This document shows, in pieces, positions 33,107 through 41,046 of a stretch of 44,144 nt of DNA. The stretch comes from SOJZ01 sp964556565. Its GTDB lineage: Archaea > Thermoproteota > Bathyarchaeia > Bathyarchaeales > Bathyarchaeaceae. Within the stretch, counting starts at the first letter, position 1; each line of letters begins with the position of its first letter. Location of the stretch: assembly GCA_964556565.1 (NCBI GenBank), contig CAZKWF010000010.1, positions 1 through 44,144 on the forward strand, in the 5' to 3' direction. The notes under the pieces are model-generated. The model had not been told where the DNA came from, did no database searches, and saw only the letters and a program-made list of their open reading frames with translations. The translations under genes were made by a program, and so were the position numbers.

Positions 33107-33203
33107 TGGTGCTCCGGCCGGGATTTGAACCCGGGTCGGCGGCTTTCTTCCATAATCAAACGTCGAGAGGCCGTCATACTTAACCGGACTATACTACCGG
33201 AGC
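33107..33203 (-). tRNA. tRNA-Glu (anticodon CTC) with anticodon-loop intron and encoded CCA
   Basis: On the minus strand the acceptor GCTCCGG (from 33203) pairs with CCGGAGC, followed by A and an encoded CCA (33107-33109). The T arm CCGGGTTCAAATCCCGG and D arm with AGTCCGGTT are standard. The anticodon stem ACGGC/GCCGC closes a loop CTCTCGA, giving anticodon CTC for Glu. About 19 extra nt (starting CGTTTGATTATGG) follow the loop, matching an archaeal intron at 37/38. The outermost stem pair 27-43 is A-C. Confidence 0.9.
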
Positions 33204-33229
33204 GCCATGGCTAAAGAGAATAGGTTTGT

Positions 33230-33241
33230 CCTTAAATTTTT
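33230..33241 (-). promoter_or_regulatory. TATA box of the tRNA-Glu gene
   Basis: AAAATTTAAGG on the minus strand is centred about 30 nt before the first base of the tRNA, as expected for an archaeal tRNA promoter. Confidence 0.5.
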
Positions 33242-33267
33242 GGCGTTAAGTAGGCTAATTGAAACAT

Positions 33268-33276
33268 CAAAAAAAG
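33268..33276 (-). terminator. Poly-T terminator after the thermosome gene
   Basis: CCCTTTTTTTGATG lies on the minus strand 15 nt after the thermosome stop codon. A run of seven T matches the oligo-T termination signal of archaeal RNA polymerase, and separates the chaperonin transcript from the tRNA. Confidence 0.5.
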
Positions 33277-33290
33277 GGAATGCAGGTAGA

Positions 33291-34940
33291 TTAGTATTCT
33301 TCGCCTTCGGGGGGTCCTCCAGGTGGGCCTCCCGGCATCGCTTCCTTAGGCTTTGTCGATGCGATCACATCGTCGATCCTCAAGATCATCGATGCTACTT
33401 CAGTTGCTGATTTTACTGCTTGCTCTTTCACTCGTAAGGGTTCGATCACGCCGGATTCGCGCATATCCATAATTTTACCCGTGAAAACGTTGACCCCCAT
33501 CAGGTGTCCCCTTGGTTTTTGGTGAGCGGACCTCAATCCCACAAGTATGTCGATTGCCTCAAGACCAGCGTTTTCAGCTAATGTTTTTGGCACTATCTCG
33601 ATGGCGTCGGCGAATGCTTCTATGGCAAGTTGCTCTCTTCCTCCAACCTTTGTTGCGTATGGACGAATCACTTTTGCTATCTCCGATTCAATTGCTCCTC
33701 CGCCAGCAACGACTTTGTTGTATTCAACCACATCTGCAACCACGGACAAGGCATCGTGCATAGCTCTCTCTGCCTCGTCAACCATTCTTTCAAGACCCGC
33801 GCGGATCAAAATGGCGACTGATCGTGGGTGCTTGCATTTTTCAATGAAGATCATCTTGTCGTCGCCAACTTTGCGTTCTTCTACTAGTCCGGCTTTCCCA
33901 AGGTCCTTAGGCTTCAAGTCATCCAGATTTGAGATTACTCTTCCTTCGGTGGCTCTAGCCAGTTTCTCCATATCGGACTGTTTCGCTCTTCTAGCGGTTA
34001 GAATTCCATTCTTCGCTAGGAAGTGTTGAGCTACGTCGTCGATGCCTTTCTGGCACAGCAGTACTCTAGCGCCTGAAGCTTTGATTTTTTCAACCATTTC
34101 CTTGAGCATGCGAGTTTCTTTATCTAGAAACGCTTTCATCTGCGTGGGGTCTTGTATCCTAATCTCGGCGTTGAACTCAGTCTTCTCAACTTCCAGTGGA
34201 CAGTCGAGCAAAGCTATTTTTGCGTTTTCGATTCTTTTTGGCATCCCTGGATGTACGACCTCTTTATCAATTATTATGCCGCTAATGAGCTCTGTGTCGT
34301 GAAGGCTTTTTCCAGCCTTTTTTATGATCTGAATGTTGTCGATATCTGCTACTTTTCTATCGCCTCTTTGATCAGTAATTTGTGTTACAGCGTCAATAGC
34401 GATTTCTGCCAGATGATCTCGTGCAACACCTACTGCTTTGCTAGCCATAGCTGTCATTGCCACTTTCTTCAAGATATCGCGATCTTTGAGATTAGCGGTT
34501 ATTCCTACTTTGCTGAGTGTCTCTATTGTTTTTTGAACAGCCTTTCTGTACCCGCTTGCGATGATTGTTGGGTGGATGTTTTGATTCAGTAGTTCTTCAG
34601 CTTTTCGTAGGAGCTCTCCAGCAAATATGACCGCGGTTGTTGTTCCGTCACCTACTTCATCATCCTGTGTCTTAGCAACTTCCACTATCATTTTTGCAGC
34701 TGGGTGTTCAACATCGATTTCATCTAGGATTGCTGCTCCGTCGTTTGTTATGGTAATATCACCGAGGCTGTCGATCAACATCTTGTCCATGCCGCGAGGG
34801 CCCAGTGTTGTCCTTAAAACTTCAGCGACAACTTGGGCAGCCATGAAATTGTTTCTTCGAGCTTCCCTACCACGTGAACGGGCGGTTCCTTCTTTCAAGA
34901 TTATAACTGGTTGTCCTGCTTGTGTAGTTAAGTAGGCCAT
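33291..34940 (-). CDS. thsA: Thermosome (group II chaperonin) subunit
   Basis: The 549-residue protein matches the archaeal chaperonin from end to end: NNFMAAQVVAEVLRTTLGPRGMDKML, ITNDGAAILDEIDVEHPAAK, DDEVGDGTTTAVIFAGELL (with the catalytic Asp), VVAGGGAIESEIAK and GLEAIDILVGLR, ending in the typical GGPPGGPPEGEEY tail. It forms a double-ring folding machine closed by its own helical protrusions. ATG at 34940 has GGAGGAGT a few nt upstream and a TATA box at 34992-35002. Only one subunit is in this window. The symbol is by family; subunit class was not determined. Confidence 0.97.
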   Translation of the reverse strand: MAYLTTQAGQPVIILKEGTARSRGREARRNNFMAAQVVAEVLRTTLGPRGMDKMLIDSLGDITITNDGAAILDEIDVEHPAAKMIVEVAKTQDDEVGDGTTTAVIFAGELLRKAEELLNQNIHPTIIASGYRKAVQKTIETLSKVGITANLKDRDILKKVAMTAMASKAVGVARDHLAEIAIDAVTQITDQRGDRKVADIDNIQIIKKAGKSLHDTELISGIIIDKEVVHPGMPKRIENAKIALLDCPLEVEKTEFNAEIRIQDPTQMKAFLDKETRMLKEMVEKIKASGARVLLCQKGIDDVAQHFLAKNGILTARRAKQSDMEKLARATEGRVISNLDDLKPKDLGKAGLVEERKVGDDKMIFIEKCKHPRSVAILIRAGLERMVDEAERAMHDALSVVADVVEYNKVVAGGGAIESEIAKVIRPYATKVGGREQLAIEAFADAIEIVPKTLAENAGLEAIDILVGLRSAHQKPRGHLMGVNVFTGKIMDMRESGVIEPLRVKEQAVKSATEVASMILRIDDVIASTKPKEAMPGGPPGGPPEGEEY

Positions 34941-34991
34941 ACAAACTCCTCCATTAACGAATATTTAATCTAACTACACCAATTTCCTCTC

Positions 34992-35002
34992 GGATATAAA
35001 CC
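34992..35002 (-). promoter_or_regulatory. TATA box of the thermosome gene
   Basis: GGTTTATATCC on the minus strand lies about 56 nt before the ATG, predicting a leader of about 30 nt that contains the GGAGGAGT ribosome binding site. Confidence 0.55.
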
Positions 35003-35065
35003 TTTTTCACTAATTAGTGGGTCGTGACTTGAGATTCTGAAATAAAGGGAAGGTGAAGATGCGAT

Positions 35066-35287
35066 TTATTTGCCCATAATTTTCTTTACAGCTATCTCGA
35101 TGTCTTTTGCCTGAACCGTTTTTCTTCTAGCATGCTCAGCGTAGTCTTTGGCTTCTGCAGCAATTTTGATGCCGATATCTTCAAGCGCCTTTGCTAACTC
35201 CTTTGCCGCTGACTCACTTACTCTTTCTGCCCCTGCTTTCTTGCATATTCTATGCATTGGGGCTACAGATAACTCGGAGTTTTTCAT
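35066..35287 (-). CDS. Archaeal histone
   Basis: The 73-residue protein is a single histone fold: LSVAPMHRICKKAGAERVSESAAKEL, ALEDIGIKIAAEAKDYAEHA and RRKTVQAKDIEIAVKKIMG. The RKT-x-x-x-x-DI block and the paired AGAERVS loop are diagnostic. Dimers wrap DNA into nucleosome-like particles. ATG at 35287 is preceded by AGAGGCGG, so the frame upstream (to 35368) is not used. An AT-rich TTAAAC box lies about 30 nt before the start, and the palindrome GACACGTGTC is at 35356-35365. Confidence 0.95.
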   Translation of the reverse strand: MKNSELSVAPMHRICKKAGAERVSESAAKELAKALEDIGIKIAAEAKDYAEHARRKTVQAKDIEIAVKKIMGK

Positions 35288-35584
35288 ACAACCGCCTCTG
35301 TAGCTTCTTTTTTTGTTTAAGTCACCATTTAACCTTTTCGGAGACTGTAAGCGCCGACACGTGTCCAATGTTAAAAATCGACCTTATTTAGTCCATCTTA
35401 TTCTCAGTTACACCTACATTTGTGAAAAGGGCATGAGCAAGATTCGCCTTTGAAATAACACTAAAGGTGATTGAATCGCATTTCATAAACGCTGTCAAGA
35501 CGCAAGTAATAAAAGGCACAGGAAATGCAACAGTAATGGTAAGATAAAAACGGATATGGTTTAGGGACGGAGGCAAGTGAGTAC

Positions 35585-35806
35585 TTGGGCAAAGTTCGAA
35601 CAGAAAAGGTGAAGAAAATAGCCAGAGAACTAGTGAGGCAACACCCAAACAAGTTTACTGTAGATTTCAAGAACAACCAAGAACTGGTCAAATCTCTTAC
35701 CATAGTTTCTTCAGCAAGGTTAAGAAATAGAATAGCAGGTTATATCACCCGATTATTGGCCAGTGTGCAAACTGACCAGATTCCTGAGACGGAAGAAACA
35801 GAATAA
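35585..35806 (+). CDS. rps17e: Small ribosomal subunit protein S17e
   Basis: The 73-residue protein is a full archaeal S17e: GKVRTEKVKKIARELVRQHP, FTVDFKNNQELVKSL and RLRNRIAGYITRLL. The start is TTG 35585; no ATG or GTG lies in frame upstream before a stop and GGAGG occurs about 12 nt before. The C-terminus (PETEETE) is acidic as in relatives. It is followed 58 nt later by the helical protein gene, so an operon is possible. Confidence 0.92.
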   Translation: MGKVRTEKVKKIARELVRQHPNKFTVDFKNNQELVKSLTIVSSARLRNRIAGYITRLLASVQTDQIPETEETE

Positions 35807-35864
35807 CAGTTTTAGTTGGTGGATTGCTTAACCCGCGTTTACATCGGGAGATGAGTGAACGTTG

Positions 35865-36233
35865 ATGGTAGATGAATATAGGAAAGGATGGGCCTTACGC
35901 TATCTAAGAGAAGCGAAGGCAGAGTTAATCGCCGCTCAAAAGACGCCGTACATGGCTCCAAGCTTGATTTTGGAAGCCGTGAGGAAGGCTCAGGTATCCA
36001 TATACTATAGTCTGGGTGATCCAGCGTTTGTTGAGACAATCGTCCGTCAAACTATAGGTAAGAAAAAAGTTGTTGAAGACCCGGTTTTAAGGTGTCTTGT
36101 TGAAATTGAGCGGATGGTTCAGCGGGTTGTACAGTCTCCAGAGCCGAATCATGAGAAGGCTATTGAACGAGCAGATGGTCTTATCCAGATTGCATCGGAC
36201 ATCGTGGAGCTTTTGACAGGTGAGACGGCATAG
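35865..36233 (+). CDS. Helical protein, HEPN-like by pattern
   Basis: The 122-residue protein is all helical: a first helix WALRYLREAKAELIAAQK, then SLILEAVRKAQVSIYYSLG, a conserved-looking middle and AIERADGLIQIASDIVELL. The A-x-x-E-L...A-x-x-x-x-x-Y-x-L-G pattern recalls HEPN domains, but the R-x4-6-H catalytic motif of toxin-type HEPN is not evident. ATG at 35865 is one codon after the TTG. Its stop TAG shares a base with the GTG of the next gene, so the two are translationally coupled. Confidence 0.6.
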   Translation: MVDEYRKGWALRYLREAKAELIAAQKTPYMAPSLILEAVRKAQVSIYYSLGDPAFVETIVRQTIGKKKVVEDPVLRCLVEIERMVQRVVQSPEPNHEKAIERADGLIQIASDIVELLTGETA

Positions 36234-36520
36234 TGAACGTGAAGGTGAAGCTTTTAGGGGTTTTTCGGGGGTTTTCTGGAACCAGCCAGCTTTCAATAGA
36301 GCTAGATGAAACAACGGTTATGAGAAAGCTTGTTGAAAAACTTGCTGAATCTCTTTCACCAAAATTTAAGCAAGCATTAGTTGACCCGGAACTTGATGAC
36401 CCAAGGCCGAACACGCTTATTCTTGTGAATGGAAGGGAGATCAGTGTTCTTCATGGTCTTGAGACTGAAATTTGTGATGGCGACGAGGTGGTTCTGATCC
36501 CAGTTTCACACCGAGGATAA
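36233..36520 (+). CDS. MoaD/ThiS-like ubiquitin-fold protein
   Basis: The 95-residue protein starts VKVKLLGVFRGFSG and has the beta-grasp order: SIELDETTVMRKLVEKLAES, then TLILVNGREISVLHGLET, ICDGDEVVLIPVSHRG. This is the archaeal MoaD/ThiS/SAMP class used as sulfur carrier or protein modifier. It ends in His-Arg-Gly rather than the usual Gly-Gly. GTG at 36233 overlaps the previous stop. No MoaE, ThiF or E1-like gene is adjacent. Confidence 0.8.
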   Translation: MNVKVKLLGVFRGFSGTSQLSIELDETTVMRKLVEKLAESLSPKFKQALVDPELDDPRPNTLILVNGREISVLHGLETEICDGDEVVLIPVSHRG

Positions 36521-36751
36521 GTCGGATAGCATTTTGTTAGATTAAAAGTGGATGTTGCCTACTCAAATCAAGTGGGGATACCCTCTGCGATTTTACCTCT
36601 CTTTGACGAAGAATTTTGAATGGACTTTTGTGCAGTTGCTTAGCAAACGGGCATGTCAGACACGCATATATCATTTTTCGGAATATTTGTTGACTAGAAG
36701 TATTCCCTATAAGAAGATTTCATAGTTTAGTTCTATTCAGAGGACAGAGGT
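36521..36751. other. Non-coding gap with no recognised element
   Basis: I see no gene, repeat or clear promoter here apart from the SD-like AGAGGACAGAGGT at its right end, which serves the next small frame. Confidence 0.4.
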
Positions 36752-36952
36752 ATGACGAAAAGCGTTTGCGCGTTTATAGGAAATCCGTCTGCCATTTTCC
36801 AAACAATTATGGATGTGACGCTTCCTCTATCTATGGGGCCTAATGAAATAACGTTCATGCTTTTGTTCGTTACAGCGATCTTCTTCGGAGTCGTTTATTC
36901 AAAACGCCTGCGCATATGTATCAGTTACTTGGTGGGTCAGGGAATTGGATAA
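36752..36952 (+). CDS. Small ORF with one membrane helix
   Basis: The 66-residue frame follows CAGAGGACAGAGGT, a good SD. Residues about 30-50 (EITFMLLFVTAIFFGVVYS) could form one membrane helix with a basic end. No family was recognised. A 30-codon frame overlaps its stop by 8 nt. Confidence 0.35.
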   Translation: MTKSVCAFIGNPSAIFQTIMDVTLPLSMGPNEITFMLLFVTAIFFGVVYSKRLRICISYLVGQGIG

Positions 36953-37037
36953 GGAAGCTTTTGAGCTCTACAGACAATTAAGGGAGCATGGCTACTCCCA
37001 CAAGGTAATTCATTATATTCTGAGAATCTACAAATAG
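36945..37037 (+). CDS. Very small helical ORF overlapping the previous one
   Basis: A TTG frame overlaps the previous stop by 8 nt and encodes 30 residues in which EAFELYRQLREHGYSHKV looks like an amphipathic helix pair. It could be a coupled microprotein, or the end of a gene whose reading frame was shifted. Low certainty. Confidence 0.25.
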   Translation: MDKEAFELYRQLREHGYSHKVIHYILRIYK

Positions 37038-37063
37038 CACAACATTTTTCACTAGATATAGCA

Positions 37064-38179
37064 TTATGAAAGCAAGTGTATATTTCCTATTCTAACGTTT
37101 TCAAGATATTTTTCAGCAACATCATGGCATTTAACCGCAAGTTCTTGGCCTGTTGGAGGCAAATCCGTCATTATGTATTGTGGATAAAATGCTAAGAGAG
37201 TGTAGGGAATTCTCGGATCTACTTCTGCAATGAAGCTTGCCAGATTGCGAATTCCCTCAGTGTCCACGTAGCCTGGAACAAGAAGAGTGCTGGCGGTCAA
37301 GATGGGCAGATTTGAACGTTTCTTGAAGAAAATCTCGCCGATCATCTTGAAACTTTCAAGTGTAGGAACGTTTGAAACTCCGCTGAGGGCTTTGTTCAGA
37401 TTTTCATTCCATGTCTTTAAGTCGAACTTGATTATCCCCCCGCTGACAAATGAAAGTTCAGCGGCTTTTAGCGCAAACTCTTTTTTCCAGTATCCGTTTG
37501 TTTCCCAGCAAACTCTGAATATGCGCTTTTCCTTCTCGGCTTTTTCTAGTGCCAATTTACTTGTTTTAAGAGCATGAGGCATCTGCACTGATGGGTCGCC
37601 ACCGAAAAAGCATATACATGAAACATGGGCGTCTGCTTTGGCGGCTAGGCTTTCCGCTCTCATCACAGGCTCAAGCTTTGCAGCTAGGTTTCTGAAGTGC
37701 CAGTTTTGGCAGTAGAGGCAGTTCATGCTGCATGCTCCATAGAATACGGCGAGGTTTGAGTAGCCTTTTTCTGCGCCGCGTCTGTAGGCGTATTTGGGGT
37801 AACCTGCTCCCGTGCAACCTGGACAGAACCACCATGCGACGCAGTTTGTCGGTAACGGATCATAATACCATTGGAGAATACCTTTGTCTGGAGTTCCTCC
37901 TTTTCGAACAAGTCGACCGTCAACATTGAAGACTAGGCCGCAGAAGCCCTTCTCGCCGACGCCTATCTTGCAGTTGTTGGCACACATGCCACATGAGATC
38001 CCGTTCGGGTTTTTTGGCAGTTTTGGTGGAAAGCCAAAGGTTTCTCGACTTTCCGCGTGTGCTTTTGCGGTTATTTTGAGTGCTTCCTCTGGGTTCCCTC
38101 GGATGCACTTTAGACAAACTCCGAGACGACTAGAGATTAGTTTCGACTCTTTACCACAGATTTGGCATCGACCCAACAA
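37064..38179 (-). CDS. Radical SAM protein, PFL-activase-like
   Basis: The 371-residue protein starts with a CxxC zinc knuckle pair (CQICG, CLKC), then CGMCANNCKIG...GFCG, and the radical-SAM cluster motif C-x3-C-x2-C in GACSMNCLYCQNW (near residue 155). GGDPSVQMPH (the GGEP-like motif) and KFDLKTWNENLNKAL follow. The layout is close to COG1313/pyruvate-formate-lyase-activating-like proteins of archaea whose substrate is unknown. The start is TTG 38179. No glycyl-radical enzyme is visible in the window. Confidence 0.85.
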   Translation of the reverse strand: MLGRCQICGKESKLISSRLGVCLKCIRGNPEEALKITAKAHAESRETFGFPPKLPKNPNGISCGMCANNCKIGVGEKGFCGLVFNVDGRLVRKGGTPDKGILQWYYDPLPTNCVAWWFCPGCTGAGYPKYAYRRGAEKGYSNLAVFYGACSMNCLYCQNWHFRNLAAKLEPVMRAESLAAKADAHVSCICFFGGDPSVQMPHALKTSKLALEKAEKEKRIFRVCWETNGYWKKEFALKAAELSFVSGGIIKFDLKTWNENLNKALSGVSNVPTLESFKMIGEIFFKKRSNLPILTASTLLVPGYVDTEGIRNLASFIAEVDPRIPYTLLAFYPQYIMTDLPPTGQELAVKCHDVAEKYLENVRIGNIHLLS

Positions 38180-38320
38180 AGTGCACCAAGAAAAGCTTAG
38201 AGATCACCCTCTTATTCTACGTTGTTATTTCGTAAGTTCACGTCGCGATAAGCCGATTTAATAAATCATTCAATTTCGGTTCTGTCAATTTTTCGGAATT
38301 TGAATACTAAAAGATTCTCT

Positions 38321-38821
38321 CTATGTTACACTACTAGGCTCAAACGGCAGCTTCCTAACCATCATACAAGCAGCTTCACCATCAGCATAATAACCGCGAA
38401 TCGTCCGTTTAACCTCAAAACCCATCTTTCTGTAGAGCCCCACACCTGCTGTGTTACTCGTCCGAACCTCCAAAATACACTCTTTCGCGTCATACTCGAC
38501 CATAGCTTTCATCGCCTCCTTCATCAACGCAAATCCAACACCATGACGTCGACAATTTGGTAAAACAGCGATAGAAATAACATGGCCTCTCTTGGCAATC
38601 CTAAACAAGCCGCCGCCGGGGAAAGGCGTTTCAATACGGCACATCACATAACCCACCACTTCTCCATCCTCTTCCGCAACGACGAAAGTCTTTGGAAAAC
38701 GCTTATACAAATCCATAAAAAAGAGAGATGAATAATTCTCAGGGAGACATAGCGTGTTTATGCCTATCACACGCTCTAAATCGGCAGGTTTAAACGGCCT
38801 CAAAGTGAACATCGTCTGCAT
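38321..38821 (-). CDS. Ard1/RimI-type protein N-terminal acetyltransferase
   Basis: The 166-residue protein has LRPFKPADLERVIGINTLCLPENYSSLFF at the start, which matches the archaeal Ard1 (Naa10-like) family, then FVVAEEDGEVVGYVMCRIE, the acetyl-CoA loop CRRHGVGFALMKEAM and NTAGVGLYRKMGFEV. It acetylates nascent protein N-termini. ATG at 38821 (MQTMFTL) is used, 20 nt after the LarA stop, although the frame is open to 38896. It is the second gene of a likely operon with LarA. Confidence 0.88.
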   Translation of the reverse strand: MQTMFTLRPFKPADLERVIGINTLCLPENYSSLFFMDLYKRFPKTFVVAEEDGEVVGYVMCRIETPFPGGGLFRIAKRGHVISIAVLPNCRRHGVGFALMKEAMKAMVEYDAKECILEVRTSNTAGVGLYRKMGFEVKRTIRGYYADGEAACMMVRKLPFEPSSVT

Positions 38822-38841
38822 AATGAGCCCAACCGCCAATA

Positions 38842-40110
38842 TTACTCTGCTTTTTTCACAGCAGGGAACGTAAGGTTGCCAAGGGGCATAGCCCAAACCT
38901 TAGCGTTCTTGCCCACAATGTCAAAGGCATCACGCAACGCATCGTTCACAACTCTTGCAGTTTTCAGCTTGAACAGGTTCACGGCATAATAGTCGGGCAT
39001 GACTGAAACAAAGATAATCTTAACTTTCTGCAAAGCCTTCAACAAATAGTAAGCCTTATGTCCACCCATACGAAAACGCTTCTTGATCTCCTTCTCCATC
39101 CCCTTCAAGTCTTTTAACCTCGTCATCCACTCATGAAAAACGTCATGCCCATGACCTTCCGGACATTCCGCCACCAAAACGATGACTCCACCTCTTTTCA
39201 CTGCTTCCAGAGCGTTGTCAACCCCTTTATAGGCTTGATAAAGATTAATGTCAAGCGGATGCCCACCAGGGCTTACAACAACGATGTCCGCCCTTCTGTC
39301 AATAGGCACCTTATACATTTCGTCCACAAGTTTCACACCCTCATAAAAAGCTAGCTCCAAGTCTCCTGCAAACGCCTGAACCAGTTCCAGCTTGCTGTTT
39401 GTGACAATGTTTAAGATGAAATCCACCTTGGCGAGTTTCGCTGCTTCAACCATATCCTCATGCACCGGATTGCCCTCTAACACGCCTGTTCTGGATTTTG
39501 GATGCAAAAGCATGGCATGATTATGCTGAATGGTTTCTGCACTTGACACAGCAGGCAGAACACTCTTCCTCCCACCACCATACCCTGCATAATAATGTAA
39601 ATCAACGTCTCCCGCCAAAATTTTAACATCAGCGTCGGCAAAAATCTTGCTTACGTAAACTTTAGTTCCAAAAGATGTCTTACCCAAAAAAACCTGATCC
39701 TTAGCGTTGCAGTCATGATTTACCGCCCGCACTCTTTTCAGAGCCTCTTCGCCCACAAGTTTTTTCATCTCATCTGGCTTAACAGCGCGATGTGTGCCAC
39801 AGCCGAAAATGACCGTAACATCTTCATCTTTCACTCCAGCCTTGTTAAGTTCGTCTAACAATGGAGGAACCAGCAAATAGCTCGGAGTTACTCGAGTTGC
39901 GTCGTCAACTACTATGGCTACCTTGTCACCAAGCTCTGCAATTTCGCTCAATTGTTTAGAGCCAATGGGTTCTCTCAGGGCTCTTTCAACCTCAATTCGG
40001 GAATCAGGCACCCCACTCTTTTCTTTCGGTTCTATGGTACCCAAGAAGTTTCTGGTAGGTATTCTTGCGCAGATCTCGGTTTTCCCGTAGGGAAGCCACA
40101 CGTCAACCAT
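38842..40110 (-). CDS. larA: LarA-like nickel-pincer racemase/epimerase family protein
   Basis: The 422-residue protein is a full LarA/DUF2088 member: VAIVVDDATRVTPSYLLVPPLL, VIFGCGTHRAVKPDEM, HDCNAKDQVFLG, AGYGGGRKSVLPAVSSAET, GNPVHEDMVEAA and SPGGHPLDINLYQAYKGVDNA. LarA uses a nickel-pincer nucleotide; some relatives racemise lactate, others act on different 2-hydroxy acids. The conserved Lys that carries the cofactor was not identified with certainty. LarB, LarC and LarE are not in the window. ATG at 40110. Confidence 0.85.
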   Translation of the reverse strand: MVDVWLPYGKTEICARIPTRNFLGTIEPKEKSGVPDSRIEVERALREPIGSKQLSEIAELGDKVAIVVDDATRVTPSYLLVPPLLDELNKAGVKDEDVTVIFGCGTHRAVKPDEMKKLVGEEALKRVRAVNHDCNAKDQVFLGKTSFGTKVYVSKIFADADVKILAGDVDLHYYAGYGGGRKSVLPAVSSAETIQHNHAMLLHPKSRTGVLEGNPVHEDMVEAAKLAKVDFILNIVTNSKLELVQAFAGDLELAFYEGVKLVDEMYKVPIDRRADIVVVSPGGHPLDINLYQAYKGVDNALEAVKRGGVIVLVAECPEGHGHDVFHEWMTRLKDLKGMEKEIKKRFRMGGHKAYYLLKALQKVKIIFVSVMPDYYAVNLFKLKTARVVNDALRDAFDIVGKNAKVWAMPLGNLTFPAVKKAE

Positions 40111-40235
40111 GAAATCCCTCCAATTGATTACAAGACTTTTGTGAGCTACATTTAAACATAGCGGACAAATAGCGTAAGCTCTTTAAATCAAATTTGTGTA
40201 ACCCTCAGCATAGAGTATGGAAGAGGTAAAGGTAA

Positions 40236-40772
40236 ATGGAAAAGAAGGTTTTGATGATAATCGCCCCAAAAGATTTTAGAGACGAAGAATTTCGAGAACC
40301 TAAGGCAATTCTGGAAAAAGAAGGCGTCAAAGTCGTAGTAGCCAGTACTGCGACTGGAACTGCTAAGGGAATGTTCGGGATGCAAGTGCTTCCAGATACT
40401 ACCGTAGATAAAGTTAACCCGGCGGAATTTGACGCTGTGGTGGTCGTTGGAGGATCTGGCTCTCAAACATATCTCTGGAATAATTTGCAGGTACACAAGA
40501 TAGTTCAAGGTTTACATCAACAGGGAGGTCTAGTCGCAGCCATTTGCATATCTCCCGTCGTCTTGGCTAAAGTTGGAATTCTAGAGGGAAAGAAGGTGAC
40601 GGTGTTCAGGACAGCAACTACCCTAAACGAGCTGAAGAATGCTGGGGCAATAGTCTCAGATGTCCCAGTTATGATTGATGGCAAAATAATAACAGGAAAA
40701 GGCCCAGAAGCAGCTAGAGAGTTTGGTGAGAAAATCGCGTTTTTGTTGACAAAGTCGCGGGTCGATCGCTGA
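40236..40772 (+). CDS. DJ-1/PfpI family protein
   Basis: The 178-residue protein shows KKVLMIIAPKDFRDEEFREPKAIL, then FDAVVVVGGSGSQTYLWNN, the nucleophile elbow GLVAAICISPVVLAKVGIL (Cys near residue 106) and a final VMIDGKIITGKGPEAA. This is the class I glutamine amidotransferase-like fold of PfpI/DJ-1, with members acting as proteases, glyoxalases or deglycases. The Glu that activates the Cys is probably in DEEFREP. ATG at 40236 follows AGAGGTAAAGGTAA. Confidence 0.88.
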   Translation: MEKKVLMIIAPKDFRDEEFREPKAILEKEGVKVVVASTATGTAKGMFGMQVLPDTTVDKVNPAEFDAVVVVGGSGSQTYLWNNLQVHKIVQGLHQQGGLVAAICISPVVLAKVGILEGKKVTVFRTATTLNELKNAGAIVSDVPVMIDGKIITGKGPEAAREFGEKIAFLLTKSRVDR

Positions 40773-41046
40773 CTTGGATTTCCGGTATGAGTGAACATTG
40801 CCGACTTCATCAAATTATTTTTTCAAAGCCTACAGCGGCCAATGCGAGCATGCCCTTTATGGATGTTTGTTCTAACTTCGTACTCGCTGATTAGCATGCA
40901 TGCAAAAACCTCTTCTGTTGTTATTCTAACCGCCTCAAACCCTTGTTAACAAAAACCACAAATCCTACTTTCTAAGTTGATATATGCTACAAACTGGAAT
41001 AACGAAGTAATATACTAACAACAATCGGTTCTCATAGAGAACTGAG
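40773..41046. other. Non-coding gap with dispersed motif
   Basis: No gene was seen. GCATGCATGCA is at 40894-40904. The right end has an AT-rich TATATGC stretch near 40981 and no SD before the next gene. Confidence 0.4.

Noticed and set aside
35356..35365. GACACGTGTC palindrome upstream of the histone gene
   Set aside because: A single short palindrome some 70 nt from the start with no second copy seen; too weak to call an operator.
37727..37740. ATGCTGCATGCTCC, similar to the dispersed motif
   Set aside because: It lies in the radical SAM coding region and lacks the full TGCATGCA octamer, so it was not counted.
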